From NCBI RefSeq assembly GCF_022179525.1, contig NZ_BPQX01000037.1, positions 186,001 through 250,000 of the forward strand: DNA of 64,000 nt, in the 5' to 3' direction. The stretch comes from Methylobacterium persicinum. GTDB taxonomy: Bacteria > Pseudomonadota > Alphaproteobacteria > Rhizobiales > Beijerinckiaceae. Positions 55,710 to 64,000 of this stretch are shown here, piece by piece. A model generated the notes under the pieces. It was not told the DNA's origin. It made no database searches and saw nothing but the letters and a program-made list of their open reading frames with translations. How positions within the stretch are numbered: the stretch's first letter is position 1; each line of letters begins with the position of its first letter. The translations under genes were made by a program, and so were the position numbers.

Positions 55710-57005
55710 ATGCCTGCACACCGGAACCCCGGCAAGATGCTCGCCTCCGTGGCGGAGGTGCGTGCGGGTGCCGGATATGATCGCTACTTCCGAAGCGCGT
55801 TGGACGGCCTGCACAGCGAACGCCGCTACCGGGTCTTCGCGGATATCGAGCGCATCTCCGGCCACTTCCCGGCCGCGAAGTGGCGCCGGCCGGACGGCTC
55901 GGTCACCGAGATCACCGTGTGGTGTTCCAACGATTACCTCGGCATGGGCCAGCATCCCGACGTGGTCGGCGCCATGACCGAGACCGTGGCCCGGTGCGGC
56001 GTCGGCGCTGGGGGAACCCGCAACATCGCCGGCAACAACTCGCCGCTGGTGGACCTTGAGCGGGAGCTCGCCGATCTCCACGGAAAGGAGGCGGGTCTGG
56101 TCTTCACGTCGGGCTACGTCTCGAACCAGGCCGGCATCTCGACCATCGCCAAGCTCATCCCGAACTGCCTGATCCTCTCCGACGCCTTCAACCACAACTC
56201 GATGATCGAGGGCGTGCGCCACTCGGGCTGCGAGAAGAAGATCTTCCGTCACAACGACCTCGGCCATCTGGAGCAGCTGCTCCGGGAGGCGGGCGACCGG
56301 CCGAAGCTGATCGCGTTCGAGTCCGTCTACTCGATGGACGGCGACATCGCGCCCATCGGCAAGATCTGCGACCTCGCCGACCGTTACGGCGCTATGACCT
56401 ATCTCGACGAGGTCCATGCGGTCGGCCTCTACGGCGAGCGCGGTGCCGGCATCGCCGAGCGCGACGGCGTGATGCACCGGGTCGACGTGATCGAGGGCAC
56501 CCTGGCCAAGGGCTTCGGCTGCGTCGGCGGCTACATCACCGCCTCGGCGGCGATCTGCGACGCCGTGCGCAGCTTCGCGCCCGGATTCATCTTCACCACC
56601 GCCCTCCCGCCGGCTGTCGCCGCCGCGGCGACCGCCTCCGTCCGCTACCTCAAGCGGTCCGGCGCCGAGCGGGCCGCGCACCAGCGTCAGGCCGCCGCGA
56701 CGAAGGCCGCCCTGGACGCGGCCGGCCTTCCGCTGCTGGCGACGGATACGCATATCGTGCCGGTCATGGTGGGCGATGCCGAGCTGTGCAAGGCGGCGGC
56801 GGACCACCTCCTCGAACGGCACGGGATCTACATCCAGCCGATCAACTATCCGACCGTTCCCCGGGGGACCGAACGCCTGCGGATCACCCCGTCGCCGTTC
56901 CACGATGCGGCCCATATCGCACGGCTCACCGAAGCCCTCAGCGAGACCTGGGCGGCCCTCAGGCTGCCGCGGGCGGGTACGGTGTTCGTCGAGGCGGCGG
57001 AATAG
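55710..57005 (+). CDS. hemA: 5-aminolevulinate synthase
   Basis: The 431-aa PLP enzyme condenses glycine with succinyl-CoA, the entry step of haem synthesis in alphaproteobacteria. It has [80 protein letters not shown] with the PLP-ring Asp, and the Schiff-base Lys267 in [18 protein letters not shown]. The N-terminus is about 20 residues longer than many homologues; AAGGACGCTCA before ATG 55710 supports this start, with ATG 55737 as alternative. Repeat copy 4 lies just downstream. Confidence 0.95.
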   Translation: MPAHRNPGKMLASVAEVRAGAGYDRYFRSALDGLHSERRYRVFADIERISGHFPAAKWRRPDGSVTEITVWCSNDYLGMGQHPDVVGAMTETVARCGVGAGGTRNIAGNNSPLVDLERELADLHGKEAGLVFTSGYVSNQAGISTIAKLIPNCLILSDAFNHNSMIEGVRHSGCEKKIFRHNDLGHLEQLLREAGDRPKLIAFESVYSMDGDIAPIGKICDLADRYGAMTYLDEVHAVGLYGERGAGIAERDGVMHRVDVIEGTLAKGFGCVGGYITASAAICDAVRSFAPGFIFTTALPPAVAAAATASVRYLKRSGAERAAHQRQAAATKAALDAAGLPLLATDTHIVPVMVGDAELCKAAADHLLERHGIYIQPINYPTVPRGTERLRITPSPFHDAAHIARLTEALSETWAALRLPRAGTVFVEAAE

Positions 57006-57033
57006 CCGAGTTTCGAGGTCCGATGCCCTCTTC

Positions 57034-57123
57034 GTCATTGCGAGCGTAGCGGAGCAATCCAGGGCAGCGGGACGTTGCAAGACGTAGCGGATCCCTGGAT
57101 TGCTTCGCTGCGCTCGCAATGAC
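57034..57123. repeat. Palindromic intergenic repeat, copy 4 of 5
   Basis: The left arm is GTCATTGCGAGCGTAGCGGA and the right arm ends TTCGCTGCGCTCGCAATGAC, 90 bases in all. It lies 28 bases behind the hemA stop, between two rightward genes, and could shield the hemA mRNA 3' end. Confidence 0.88.
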
Positions 57124-57268
57124 GACGTTGGCGGGCGGCGAAGCGCAGCGGCGCCGCATCCTCAGTGTCCCCCCGGTGGGACCAAGGGAAATCGCCCCCG
57201 GCCTCGTCATTTCGGGCGCCTGCCTGTAACCACCGTTGCGAATCCGCGACGCAAGAGTCTGACACGCA

Positions 57269-58069
57269 ATGATCTCCTCGCCCCTCATGACCGTGATGGT
57301 CGATGCCGCGCGCAAGGCGGCCCGCAGCCTGCGGCGCGACTTCGGCGAGGTCGAGAACCTGCAGGTCTCCCGCAAGGGACCGGGCGACTTCGTCTCCGCC
57401 GCCGACCGCAAGGCGGAGGAAGTGGTGCGTGACGCGCTGCTGAAGGCCCGGCCCGGCTACTCCCTGGTGCTGGAGGAGGGCGGCATCATCGAAGGGACCG
57501 ACAAGAGCCACACGTGGCACGTCGATCCCCTCGACGGCACGTCGAACTTCCTGCACGGCGTGCCGCATTTCGCGGTCTCGATCGGCCTGGAGCGCGAGGG
57601 CGTAATCGTGGCCGGCGTGGTGTTCGATCCGATCAAGGACGAACTCTTCGTCGCCGAGCGGGGCAAGGGCGCCTACCTGAACAACCGCCGCCTGCGGGTG
57701 GCGGCCCGCTCTGACATGGCCGACGCCTTGGTCGGTTACGGCACGCCGTACCTTGGGCGCGGCAGCCATCCCCGCCTCCTGCGGGAGATCTCGTCGGTGA
57801 TGGCCGTCTCCGGTGGGACCCGGCGCATGGGCTCGGCGGCGCTGGACCTCGCCTACGTCGCCTGCGGGCGACTCGACGCCTACTGGGAGCGCGACCTGCA
57901 GACCTACGATTTCGCCGGCGGCGTCGCCCTGGTCCGGGAGGCCGGCGGCTTCGTGACCTCGGCGGACGGGGCGGCCGAGCCCTTGGCGTCCCGTTCGGTG
58001 TGCTGCGGCAACGAGAGCCTCCACCGCGATCTGCTGGCGATCCTTAAGAAGGCCCAGGCGACCGCCTGA
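57269..58069 (+). CDS. Inositol monophosphatase family protein (SuhB-like)
   Basis: The 266-aa magnesium phosphatase has GDFVSAADRKAEEVVRDALL (metal ligand region), LEEGGIIEGTDKSHTWHVDP (Glu-Glu), the signature HVDPLDGTSNFLHGVPHFAV, and YWERDLQTYDFAGGVALVRE with the third metal Asp. This set is characteristic of SuhB/IMPase; whether it acts on inositol phosphate, or mainly as a NusG/ribosome-maturation partner as in E. coli, cannot be told. ATG 57269 is used; ATG 57287 is a near alternative. Confidence 0.9.
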   Translation: MISSPLMTVMVDAARKAARSLRRDFGEVENLQVSRKGPGDFVSAADRKAEEVVRDALLKARPGYSLVLEEGGIIEGTDKSHTWHVDPLDGTSNFLHGVPHFAVSIGLEREGVIVAGVVFDPIKDELFVAERGKGAYLNNRRLRVAARSDMADALVGYGTPYLGRGSHPRLLREISSVMAVSGGTRRMGSAALDLAYVACGRLDAYWERDLQTYDFAGGVALVREAGGFVTSADGAAEPLASRSVCCGNESLHRDLLAILKKAQATA

Positions 58070-58214
58070 GCATCACTGCCGCGCCAGACCGCGGAAGAAG
58101 CCGGCCCGGGGGAAAGCCCCCGTGCCGCATCACAGCGACGGCAGCGGCCGCCCCGCTGGCCTCCGACGGGCCCATCTGCTTTAAGCCCCCCGTTCGTCAG
58201 GGAAGGTTGTCCCC

Positions 58215-58760
58215 ATGGAAGCCCGCCGCCACATCTCCTTGAAGGAATCGATTCGCTCGATCCCAGACTATCCCAAGCCCGGCATCGTCTTCCGCGACAT
58301 CACCACGCTCCTGTCGGACCCCCGTTCGTTCCGCCGTGCGGTGGACGCCCTGGTCCATCCCTATGCCGGTGGGGGCATCAAGCAGGTGGCGGGAATCGAG
58401 GCGCGGGGATTCATCCTCGGCGGCGCCATTGCCCACCAGCTGTCCTGCGGCTTCGTGCCGATCCGCAAGCGCGGTAAGCTTCCGCACAAGACCGTGTCGA
58501 TGGCCTACGCCCTCGAATACGGCACCGACGAGATCGAGATCCATGTGGACGCCGTGGGCCCGGGAGACCGGGTTCTGCTGGTCGATGACCTGATCGCAAC
58601 GGGGGGCACCGCCACGGCGGCGATCAACCTGCTCAGGAAGATCGGTGCCGAGGTCGTGGCCGCCTGCTTCGTCATCGATCTGCCGGAGATCGGCGGCGCG
58701 CAGCGCCTGCGGGACATGGGCGTGGACGTCCGGACTCTGATGGAGTTCGAGGGACACTGA
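58215..58760 (+). CDS. apt: Adenine phosphoribosyltransferase
   Basis: The 181-aa salvage enzyme makes AMP from adenine and PRPP. It has [20 protein letters not shown] (purine-binding Arg-Asp), [20 protein letters not shown], the flexible loop [20 protein letters not shown], and the PRPP-binding motif [20 protein letters not shown]. Normal length for bacterial Apt. The gene stands alone between the IMPase gene and the rpmH operon. Confidence 0.95.
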   Translation: MEARRHISLKESIRSIPDYPKPGIVFRDITTLLSDPRSFRRAVDALVHPYAGGGIKQVAGIEARGFILGGAIAHQLSCGFVPIRKRGKLPHKTVSMAYALEYGTDEIEIHVDAVGPGDRVLLVDDLIATGGTATAAINLLRKIGAEVVAACFVIDLPEIGGAQRLRDMGVDVRTLMEFEGH

Positions 58761-58788
58761 GGACCAGCCCGTTTTGGGCTGCAAAACG

Positions 58789-58817
58789 TTGACTTGTGCC
58801 GACCCTTCCGCCATAAG
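58789..58817 (+). promoter_or_regulatory. Promoter of the rpmH operon
   Basis: TTGACT (58789-58794) and CATAAG (58812-58817) are separated by 17 bases, about 130 bases before rpmH. Between them and the gene lies a long GC-rich leader with the inverted repeat GGGCGCCCCACCAGGGCGCCC (about 58835-58855). Strong promoters of this type are usual for rpmH. Confidence 0.65.
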
Positions 58818-58943
58818 CCGCCCACCCGCGACGGGGCGCCCCACCAGGGCGCCCTTCGTGTTTGCGAGACATGCAGGACGCGTGAAGGTCGGGAGCGGCA
58901 TTGCCGCCCGCGAGCGCGCCTCGACCTTTGAAGGCCAATCGTC

Positions 58944-59078
58944 ATGAAGAGAACCTATCAGCCGAGCAAGCTCGTCCGGAAGCGTCGCCACGGCTTTCGC
59001 GCCCGGATGGCGACCGCTGGTGGCCGCAAGGTGCTGGCCCGTCGCCGCGCCCACGGCCGCAAGCGCCTGTCGGCCTGA
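58944..59078 (+). CDS. rpmH: 50S ribosomal protein L34
   Basis: The 44-aa protein reads [20 protein letters not shown] and continues [20 protein letters not shown], the invariant L34 sequence, ending RLSA. It is highly basic and binds 23S rRNA in the large subunit. It begins the rpmH-rnpA-yidC-engB operon. Confidence 0.98.
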   Translation: MKRTYQPSKLVRKRRHGFRARMATAGGRKVLARRRAHGRKRLSA

Positions 59079-59155
59079 GCCGGGCGGGTCATCCCCGCCG
59101 CCGCGTGATGAACGCGGCCCCTTCTGCGGGCATTGAAGCCGGGATCGAACGGTCG

Positions 59156-59626
59156 ATGGCGACGATCGAACGGCTCAAGAAGCGGCCCGATTTCCTGGCC
59201 GCTGCCGCGGGCCGCCGCTACCATACCGAGCGGATGACGGCGCAGGGCATCCTGCGCTCCGGTGAGGCCGACGGCCTTCGCCTCGGCTTCACCGTTACCA
59301 AGCGTGTCGGTCATGCCACCGAGCGCAACCGAATCAAGCGGCGCCTCCGGGCCGCCGTGACCCATGTCGCCGCCGCGTTGCCTCCCGATCTGGCAGGCCG
59401 CGCCGCCGACATCGTGCTCGTCGCCCGTCGCCCCGCCCTGTATGCGGACTTCGCGACGCTTGCCGACGACCTCCGTCAGGCTATCCCCGCGGTGACCCGT
59501 CCCGGCAAGGCCGGTGCGGGCGATGCCGGCGGCCGATCCAAATCCTCATCCCCCCGAAGCGGAAAGCGTCCCGCCGCGCCGCCTGCTTCTCCGAACAAGT
59601 GCGTTGGTGTCCCCGATGGGCAATGA
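59156..59626 (+). CDS. rnpA: Ribonuclease P protein component
   Basis: The 156-aa protein joins the catalytic RNA to mature tRNA 5' ends. It begins [20 protein letters not shown] and has the RNR signature [20 protein letters not shown] ([12 protein letters not shown]), then [20 protein letters not shown]. The C-terminal 40 residues are proline/serine-rich and longer than usual. ATG 59108 upstream is an alternative start adding 16 residues. It overlaps yidC by 11 bases; the yidD gene usual between them is absent. Confidence 0.92.
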   Translation: MATIERLKKRPDFLAAAAGRRYHTERMTAQGILRSGEADGLRLGFTVTKRVGHATERNRIKRRLRAAVTHVAAALPPDLAGRAADIVLVARRPALYADFATLADDLRQAIPAVTRPGKAGAGDAGGRSKSSSPRSGKRPAAPPASPNKCVGVPDGQ

Positions 59627-61487
59627 CAAGACGAACATGTTCGTGGCCATCGGCCTGTCGCTGCTGGTGCTGCTCGGATGGCAGTACTTCGTGGCCGGGC
59701 CGCGCCTCGAGCAGCAGCGCCTGATCGAGGCTCAGAACAAGGCGGCCCAGGCCCAGGCCCAGCCGCCGGGCGTGACCCCGGATGGCGTGCCCTCGGCTTC
59801 GCCGAAGGAGGGCGGACCAGCCGCTCCGGCGGCCGGCACCGCCCCGACTCCTCCGGGTGGACCGATTTCCCGGGAGGCCGCCCTGGCGCGGGGTCAGCGG
59901 GTCACGATCGAGACCCCGGCCCTCTCCGGTTCGATCAACCTGAAGGGCGGTCGCATCGACGACGTGTCCCTGAAGAATTACCACGAGACCATCGACCCCA
60001 AGAGCCCGGAGATCGTGCTCTTCTCGCCGGCCGGCACCGAGACGCCGTACTATGCGGAGTTCGGCTGGGTCGGCGCCAACGCCGGCAAGCTTCCCACCAG
60101 CGACACGGTCTGGACCGCCGACGGCAAGACCCTTGCCCCGGGGATGCCAGTGACCCTCACCTGGGACAACGGCGAGGGCCTGACGTTCAAGCGCATCGTC
60201 GCCGTGGACGACAAGTACATGTTCACCATCCGCGATTCGGTGGAGAACAAGGGCGCCAACGCGGTCACGCTCTATCCCTACAGCCTCGTGTCCCGCTGGG
60301 GTAAGCCACACACCCAGGGCTACTACGTCCTGCACGAGGGCATGATCGGCTACCTCGGCGACGACGGGTTGCAGGAGATCACCTACGACAAGCTCGCCAA
60401 GGAGGGCGCCTATGGCGGCGCCAATACCAAGGGCCGGGCCTACAGCAACGTGACCGGCGGCTTCCTCGGCATCACCGACAAGTACTGGGCCGCCGCCGTC
60501 ATTCCTGAGCAGAACGCGCCCTATACCGGCGCCTTCACCGACCGCACCGACGGCAGCACCAATGTCTACCAGGCGAGCGCCCGGGGAGACGCGGTGAACC
60601 TCGCGGCCGGTGCGTCGGCCCAGACCACCCAGCGCCTGTTCGCCGGCGCCAAGGAGGTCAACCTCATCAACGCCTACCAGAAGGATCTCGGGATCCGGCA
60701 CTTCGATCTGATGATCGATTGGGGCTGGTTCTGGTTCATCACCCAGCCGATGTTCCGGGCTCTGGACTTCATCTACCATGTGGTCGGCAACTTCGGCGTG
60801 TCGATCCTGGTCGTCACCTTCTGCCTGAAGCTGCTGTTCCTGCCGATCGCCAACCGCTCCTACGTCTCGATGGCCAAGATGAAGGCCGTCCAGCCGGAGA
60901 TGACCTCGATCCGCGAGCGCTACAAGGACGACAAGGTCAAGCAGCAACAGGCGATGATGGAGCTGTACAAGAAGGAGAAGATCAACCCGGTGGCCGGCTG
61001 CTGGCCGGTGCTGATCCAGATCCCGGTCTTCTTCGCCCTGTACAAGGTGCTGTTCATCACTATCGAGATGCGGCACGCGCCGTTCTTCGGCTGGATCCAC
61101 GACCTCGCGGCGCCCGATCCGACTAGCATCGTCAACCTGTTCGGCCTCCTGCCCTTCACGCCCCCGGAATACATCCCGATTCACCTGGGCGTGTGGCCGA
61201 TCATCATGGGCATCACGATGTTCGTGCAGATGAAGATGAACCCCGCGCCGCCGGACCCGGTCCAGGCGCAGATCTTCACCTTCATGCCGATCATCTTCAC
61301 CTTCATGCTCGGCTCGTTCCCGGCCGGACTGGTGATCTACTGGGCGTGGAACAACACCCTGTCGGTCCTTCAGCAATACGTCATTATGCGCCGCAACGGC
61401 GTGAAGGTGGAGCTATGGGACAACCTGCGCCGTACATTCAGGCGTGGCGCGAAGGGATCCGCCAAGCCCGCAACAACCAAGGGCTGA
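59616..61487 (+). CDS. yidC: Membrane protein insertase YidC
   Basis: The 623-aa protein inserts and folds inner-membrane proteins. It starts [20 protein letters not shown] with the first helix ([20 protein letters not shown]), has a large periplasmic domain (residues about 80-370, including [20 protein letters not shown]), and the conserved core with five helices, including [80 protein letters not shown] and [20 protein letters not shown]. Length fits the Gram-negative type. Confidence 0.96.
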   Translation: MGNDKTNMFVAIGLSLLVLLGWQYFVAGPRLEQQRLIEAQNKAAQAQAQPPGVTPDGVPSASPKEGGPAAPAAGTAPTPPGGPISREAALARGQRVTIETPALSGSINLKGGRIDDVSLKNYHETIDPKSPEIVLFSPAGTETPYYAEFGWVGANAGKLPTSDTVWTADGKTLAPGMPVTLTWDNGEGLTFKRIVAVDDKYMFTIRDSVENKGANAVTLYPYSLVSRWGKPHTQGYYVLHEGMIGYLGDDGLQEITYDKLAKEGAYGGANTKGRAYSNVTGGFLGITDKYWAAAVIPEQNAPYTGAFTDRTDGSTNVYQASARGDAVNLAAGASAQTTQRLFAGAKEVNLINAYQKDLGIRHFDLMIDWGWFWFITQPMFRALDFIYHVVGNFGVSILVVTFCLKLLFLPIANRSYVSMAKMKAVQPEMTSIRERYKDDKVKQQQAMMELYKKEKINPVAGCWPVLIQIPVFFALYKVLFITIEMRHAPFFGWIHDLAAPDPTSIVNLFGLLPFTPPEYIPIHLGVWPIIMGITMFVQMKMNPAPPDPVQAQIFTFMPIIFTFMLGSFPAGLVIYWAWNNTLSVLQQYVIMRRNGVKVELWDNLRRTFRRGAKGSAKPATTKG

Positions 61488-61488
61488 C

Positions 61489-62151
61489 GTGAACACGACG
61501 GACGTCACCGACGACGAGAAGGCCGGCCTCCTCGAGGCCGGCCGCCTGCTTTTTGCCGGCAGCGCGGACTTCTACGCGGCCGCGCAGACCCTCGACCGGT
61601 TGCCGCCGATGGAAGGCATCGAGATCGCCTTCGCCGGGCGGTCCAATGTCGGGAAGTCGAGCCTCATCAACGCCCTGACCGGCCGCAACACCCTGGCGCG
61701 GGTGTCCCACACCCCGGGGCGGACGCAGCAGCTCAACTTCTTCAAGGTGGCCGACCGGATGTCCCTGGTGGACATGCCGGGCTACGGCTACGCGGCGGTG
61801 GAGAAGGCCAAGGTCGAGGCCTGGACCCAGCTGATCCATTCCTACCTCAAGGGCCGCGCAAACCTTGCCCGTGTGTTCGTGCTCATCGACTCCCGGCACG
61901 GACTGAAGAGCATCGATACCGATATCCTCGACGGGCTCGACAAGGCCGCGGTGAGCTATCAAGTGGTCCTGACCAAGGGCGATTCCCTCAAGAAGGCGCA
62001 GATCGAGGCCCGCCTCGCCGGCATCCGCGAAGCCCTGTCCAAGCGGCCTGCCGCCTACCCTGAAATCATCCTCACATCGAGCCGGGACGATCTTGGCGTG
62101 GCGGATCTGCGCGCCGCCGTCGCCCGTCTGCTGGCCGAGCGCGGGGCATGA
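61489..62151 (+). CDS. engB: Ribosome biogenesis GTP-binding protein (EngB/YihA/YsxC)
   Basis: The 220-aa GTPase assists late large-subunit assembly. It has G1 [20 protein letters not shown], switch I/G2 [21 protein letters not shown]3 [20 protein letters not shown], and G4 [20 protein letters not shown] (TKGD in place of TKxD is normal in this family). GTG 61489 lies two bases after the yidC stop. It overlaps the following DUF423 gene as ATGA. Confidence 0.94.
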   Translation: MNTTDVTDDEKAGLLEAGRLLFAGSADFYAAAQTLDRLPPMEGIEIAFAGRSNVGKSSLINALTGRNTLARVSHTPGRTQQLNFFKVADRMSLVDMPGYGYAAVEKAKVEAWTQLIHSYLKGRANLARVFVLIDSRHGLKSIDTDILDGLDKAAVSYQVVLTKGDSLKKAQIEARLAGIREALSKRPAAYPEIILTSSRDDLGVADLRAAVARLLAERGA

Positions 62152-62525
62152 GGCTGGCACCGATTGAGCGGGGTCTTGGCGCCTTCGCCTGCCTCTGCGG
62201 CCTGCTCGGTGTCGCTGCGAGTGCCGCTGCTGCTCACATCGCCGGTGCGGATTCACTGAAGATCGCCGCGCAGTTTCTGCTGTTCCACGCCCCGGCGATC
62301 CTCGCTTTGGTGGCGCTCGGCGCGGGCGGATTGGTGCGGGCGCCCCTGGCGCGGTTGGCAGCGGGGCTCATTGCCATCGGTCTATGCCTGTTTTGCGGCG
62401 ATCTCGCCTTGCGCGCACTCGCCGGCCACGCCCTGTTCCCGATGGCCGCCCCAAGCGGCGGCTTCGCGCTGATGGGCGGATGGCTGGTGGGGATGGCGGC
62501 GCTGCTCATCCCTGCTGAACGCTGA
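62148..62525 (+). CDS. DUF423 family membrane protein
   Basis: The 125-aa product has four hydrophobic helices: [60 protein letters not shown], and [40 protein letters not shown] and [12 protein letters not shown] match the DUF423 (YgdD-like) signature, though the usual GAFGAH reads SAAAAH here. Function unknown. Its ATG overlaps the engB stop, making it the last gene of the rpmH operon. Confidence 0.82.
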   Translation: MRLAPIERGLGAFACLCGLLGVAASAAAAHIAGADSLKIAAQFLLFHAPAILALVALGAGGLVRAPLARLAAGLIAIGLCLFCGDLALRALAGHALFPMAAPSGGFALMGGWLVGMAALLIPAER

Positions 62526-62527
62526 TC

Positions 62528-62617
62528 GTCATTCCGCGCCCAGCGAAGCAATCCAGGGATGCGCGTCGCCTGAAGACGTCCCGCTGCCCTGGATTGCTTC
62601 GCTTCGCTCGCAATGAC
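62528..62617. repeat. Palindromic intergenic repeat, copy 5 of 5
   Basis: The left arm is GTCATTCCGCGCCCAGCGAA and the right arm ends TTCGCTTCGCTCGCAATGAC, spanning 90 bases. It begins two bases after the DUF423 stop and lies between this gene and the convergent S10 peptidase gene. Confidence 0.87.
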
Positions 62618-62631
62618 GGAGAGGGTTCTGG

Positions 62632-64000
62632 TCAGCGGCTCGTGGGCACGGCCTGCCTGTCCGCTATCGCAGCCGAGTACAGGGCGGCGGCGTCCTGATG
62701 CAGGGCGGCCCGGGAGGCGCTGCGGAAGTAGAACATGTGCCCGCCGGGATAGACCGACAGCCCGAGGCGCCCGCCGCCATAGGGGGGCACCTGCGAGAGT
62801 TCGAGCTTCGACGCAAAATAGGGGGTGACAAGATCGGTCGCGCCGTGCGCCACGAGGACCCTCAGTTTGCCATCCAAGGAGAGGGCACCCTTCAGGTTCG
62901 AGAGCACCTCAGGGGCCTGCCGTCCCGATCCCCAGGTCCAGCCCCGGTTGACCGCGGTGTTGAGCAACTCGTAGCGCTGGTTCGGCACGGGCCATTTCAA
63001 CGTGCGGGCGTAAAGGTCGAGCATCGCACTGGTAAGGGGCGCCTGCAGGGCCGTCAGTTGCGGATCTTCGAAGCCCGAATGGAGTGAGTCGGGATCGGGG
63101 TCCCAGCCGGTGATGCCGGTGTCGTAGAGGCTCGTCACCCGGCCCGCGGACTTGTCGAGTTCCCGTTGGACGCCCCGGCTCGACGGGCGCCCAGCCTGCC
63201 GGCGGAGGAAATCCCGGTCGAGCCCCGTAAGCCCCGCGAGGCGGTCGGTGATCCGGCCGACGGCGTCCGCATCGCCGGGCCCCTTCAGCAAATCCGCGAG
63301 GTAGGAGCCCGTCGCATACTCTTCGGCCGGCGCGAGGGCACTTTGGCTCGGCGTCTGGCCGCTGCGCTCCAGGCCGGTGGCGGCCAAGGAGGGCAGGCGC
63401 AGCACGAAGCTCCACGGATCGGTGCGCGGCCGCTCCAGCCACGCGAAATCGAGCACCGGCGAAAGTAGGACCATTCCGGACAGGCCGACGCCGATCTCCT
63501 CCTGAAGCTTCCCGGCAATCAACGGTCCGCGGAATCCGCCGTAGCTCTCGCCGACGTAGAATTTTGGGCTCGCCATGCGGCCATTGACCCGGAGGTATCG
63601 CGCGATGACCGCTGCCAGGATCGACGCATCAGTATCCACCGACCAGTATTTCTTCGCGTCCCCATCGGCGGCCCGGCTGTAGCCGGTGCCGACAGGATCG
63701 ATGAACACGAGATCGGTGAAGTCGAGCCATGTGCCGTCATTCGGAACGAGGCCGACATCCTGCGACGGGCTGATGCTGTTCTTGCCAATCGGCAGTCGCC
63801 AGGGGCCGATCGCGCCGATGTTAAGATAGGCCGAGGCCGCGCCGGGACCGCCGTTGATGGCGAAGGTGATCGGCCTCTCGCGCCCGTCGTCTGCAGGCCG
63901 CGTGAAGGCGATGTATCCGATCTCCGCCTGAAGCTTTCCTCCCTCATCCACGAGGGGCAGGCTGCCCGCAGTCGCGGTGAATTCCAGCTTGCGCCCGTCG
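62632..64000 (-). CDS. S10 family serine carboxypeptidase-like protein, N-terminus cut by the window edge
   Basis: About 456 residues are visible, reading leftwards from the end of the window. The alpha/beta-hydrolase core has PITFAINGGPGAASAYLNIG (oxyanion region), DLVFIDPVGTGYSRAADGDA, the nucleophile in SPKFYVGESYGGFRGPLIAG (GESYGG), and Asp and His in RVLVAHGATDLVTPYFASKL and SVYPGGHMFYFRSASRAALH. Bacterial S10 members are usually exported carboxypeptidases; the signal peptide would lie beyond the window. The reading frame continues upstream of the first visible Met (VDEGGKLQAEIGY), so the true start is outside. Confidence 0.88.
   Translation of the reverse strand, partial: DGRKLEFTATAGSLPLVDEGGKLQAEIGYIAFTRPADDGRERPITFAINGGPGAASAYLNIGAIGPWRLPIGKNSISPSQDVGLVPNDGTWLDFTDLVFIDPVGTGYSRAADGDAKKYWSVDTDASILAAVIARYLRVNGRMASPKFYVGESYGGFRGPLIAGKLQEEIGVGLSGMVLLSPVLDFAWLERPRTDPWSFVLRLPSLAATGLERSGQTPSQSALAPAEEYATGSYLADLLKGPGDADAVGRITDRLAGLTGLDRDFLRRQAGRPSSRGVQRELDKSAGRVTSLYDTGITGWDPDPDSLHSGFEDPQLTALQAPLTSAMLDLYARTLKWPVPNQRYELLNTAVNRGWTWGSGRQAPEVLSNLKGALSLDGKLRVLVAHGATDLVTPYFASKLELSQVPPYGGGRLGLSVYPGGHMFYFRSASRAALHQDAAALYSAAIADRQAVPTSR

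Noticed and set aside
59481-61376. A 631-codon open frame antisense to rnpA-yidC
   Set aside because: It shows the same shadow composition (repeated His, Asp, Glu, Arg) and both plus-strand genes are certain.

Overview
The window is GC-rich, densely coded chromosomal DNA from an alphaproteobacterium of the order Hyphomicrobiales (Rhizobiales). A Methylobacterium-like member of the Methylobacteriaceae is the best guess. The reasons are 5-aminolevulinate synthase (C4 haem pathway), the FixL-FixJ-FixK oxygen cascade, a single-chain propionyl-CoA carboxylase alpha subunit, the murA / DUF2948 / hisD / UPF0262 / low-molecular-weight phosphatase order and the style of the roughly 90-bp intergenic palindromes. 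The genus is inferred from family knowledge, not from a database search. I see no insertion sequence, prophage, CRISPR array or rRNA. One tRNA gene, tRNA-Gly(TCC), is present.

Layout. 1-6 kb: the edge of a histone-deacetylase-like gene, pccA, two tiny membrane proteins, gamma-glutamylcyclotransferase, acylphosphatase, DUF599 and DUF3253 genes. 5.4-10.5 kb: a leftward operon epmA-epmB-GST-rraA-like-ydcF, divergent from efp; epmA and epmB modify EF-P. 10.5-13.6 kb: a membrane acyltransferase-like protein, a double cold-shock protein, DUF192 and a hypothetical gene. 13.6-16 kb: four overlapping pseudopilin genes (gspH, I, J, K). 16.5-22.7 kb: an oxygen-sensing and stress block (fixL, fixJ, SPW-repeat protein, fixK, universal stress protein, triple-BON protein) with several FixK/FNR-type boxes. 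22.7-29.2 kb: tRNA-Gly, a BKACE enzyme, aroQ, pyrE, pyrC, amidase, and a LOV (blue-light) hybrid histidine kinase. 29.4-35 kb: branched-chain amino-acid genes ilvB, ilvN and ilvC. A promoter, a 16-residue leader peptide rich in Val/Leu/Ile codons and an intrinsic terminator precede ilvB, which is a textbook attenuator layout.

35-48 kb is mixed housekeeping: a PPOX protein, tam, a HAD dehalogenase, trpS, an endonuclease III homologue, dapF, mtaB, an RluA-type pseudouridine synthase, ftsY, yciB, ccmG-ccmD-ccmC, a tRNA methyltransferase and DUF2007. 48-55.6 kb: a polyprenyl diphosphate synthase, YceI, and the murA/hisD block. 55.7-64 kb: hemA, an inositol-monophosphatase family gene, apt, the rpmH-rnpA-yidC-engB-DUF423 ribosome/membrane-insertion operon, and an S10 serine carboxypeptidase cut by the window edge.

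The most interesting signals are regulatory. They are the ilvB attenuator, a local FixK regulon that may include an unrecognised small gene at 16518-16856, the LOV kinase divergent from ilvB, and five dispersed copies of one 90-bp palindrome, each sitting behind the 3' end of a gene. I did not find a wholly new multi-gene system; most genes belong to recognisable families.
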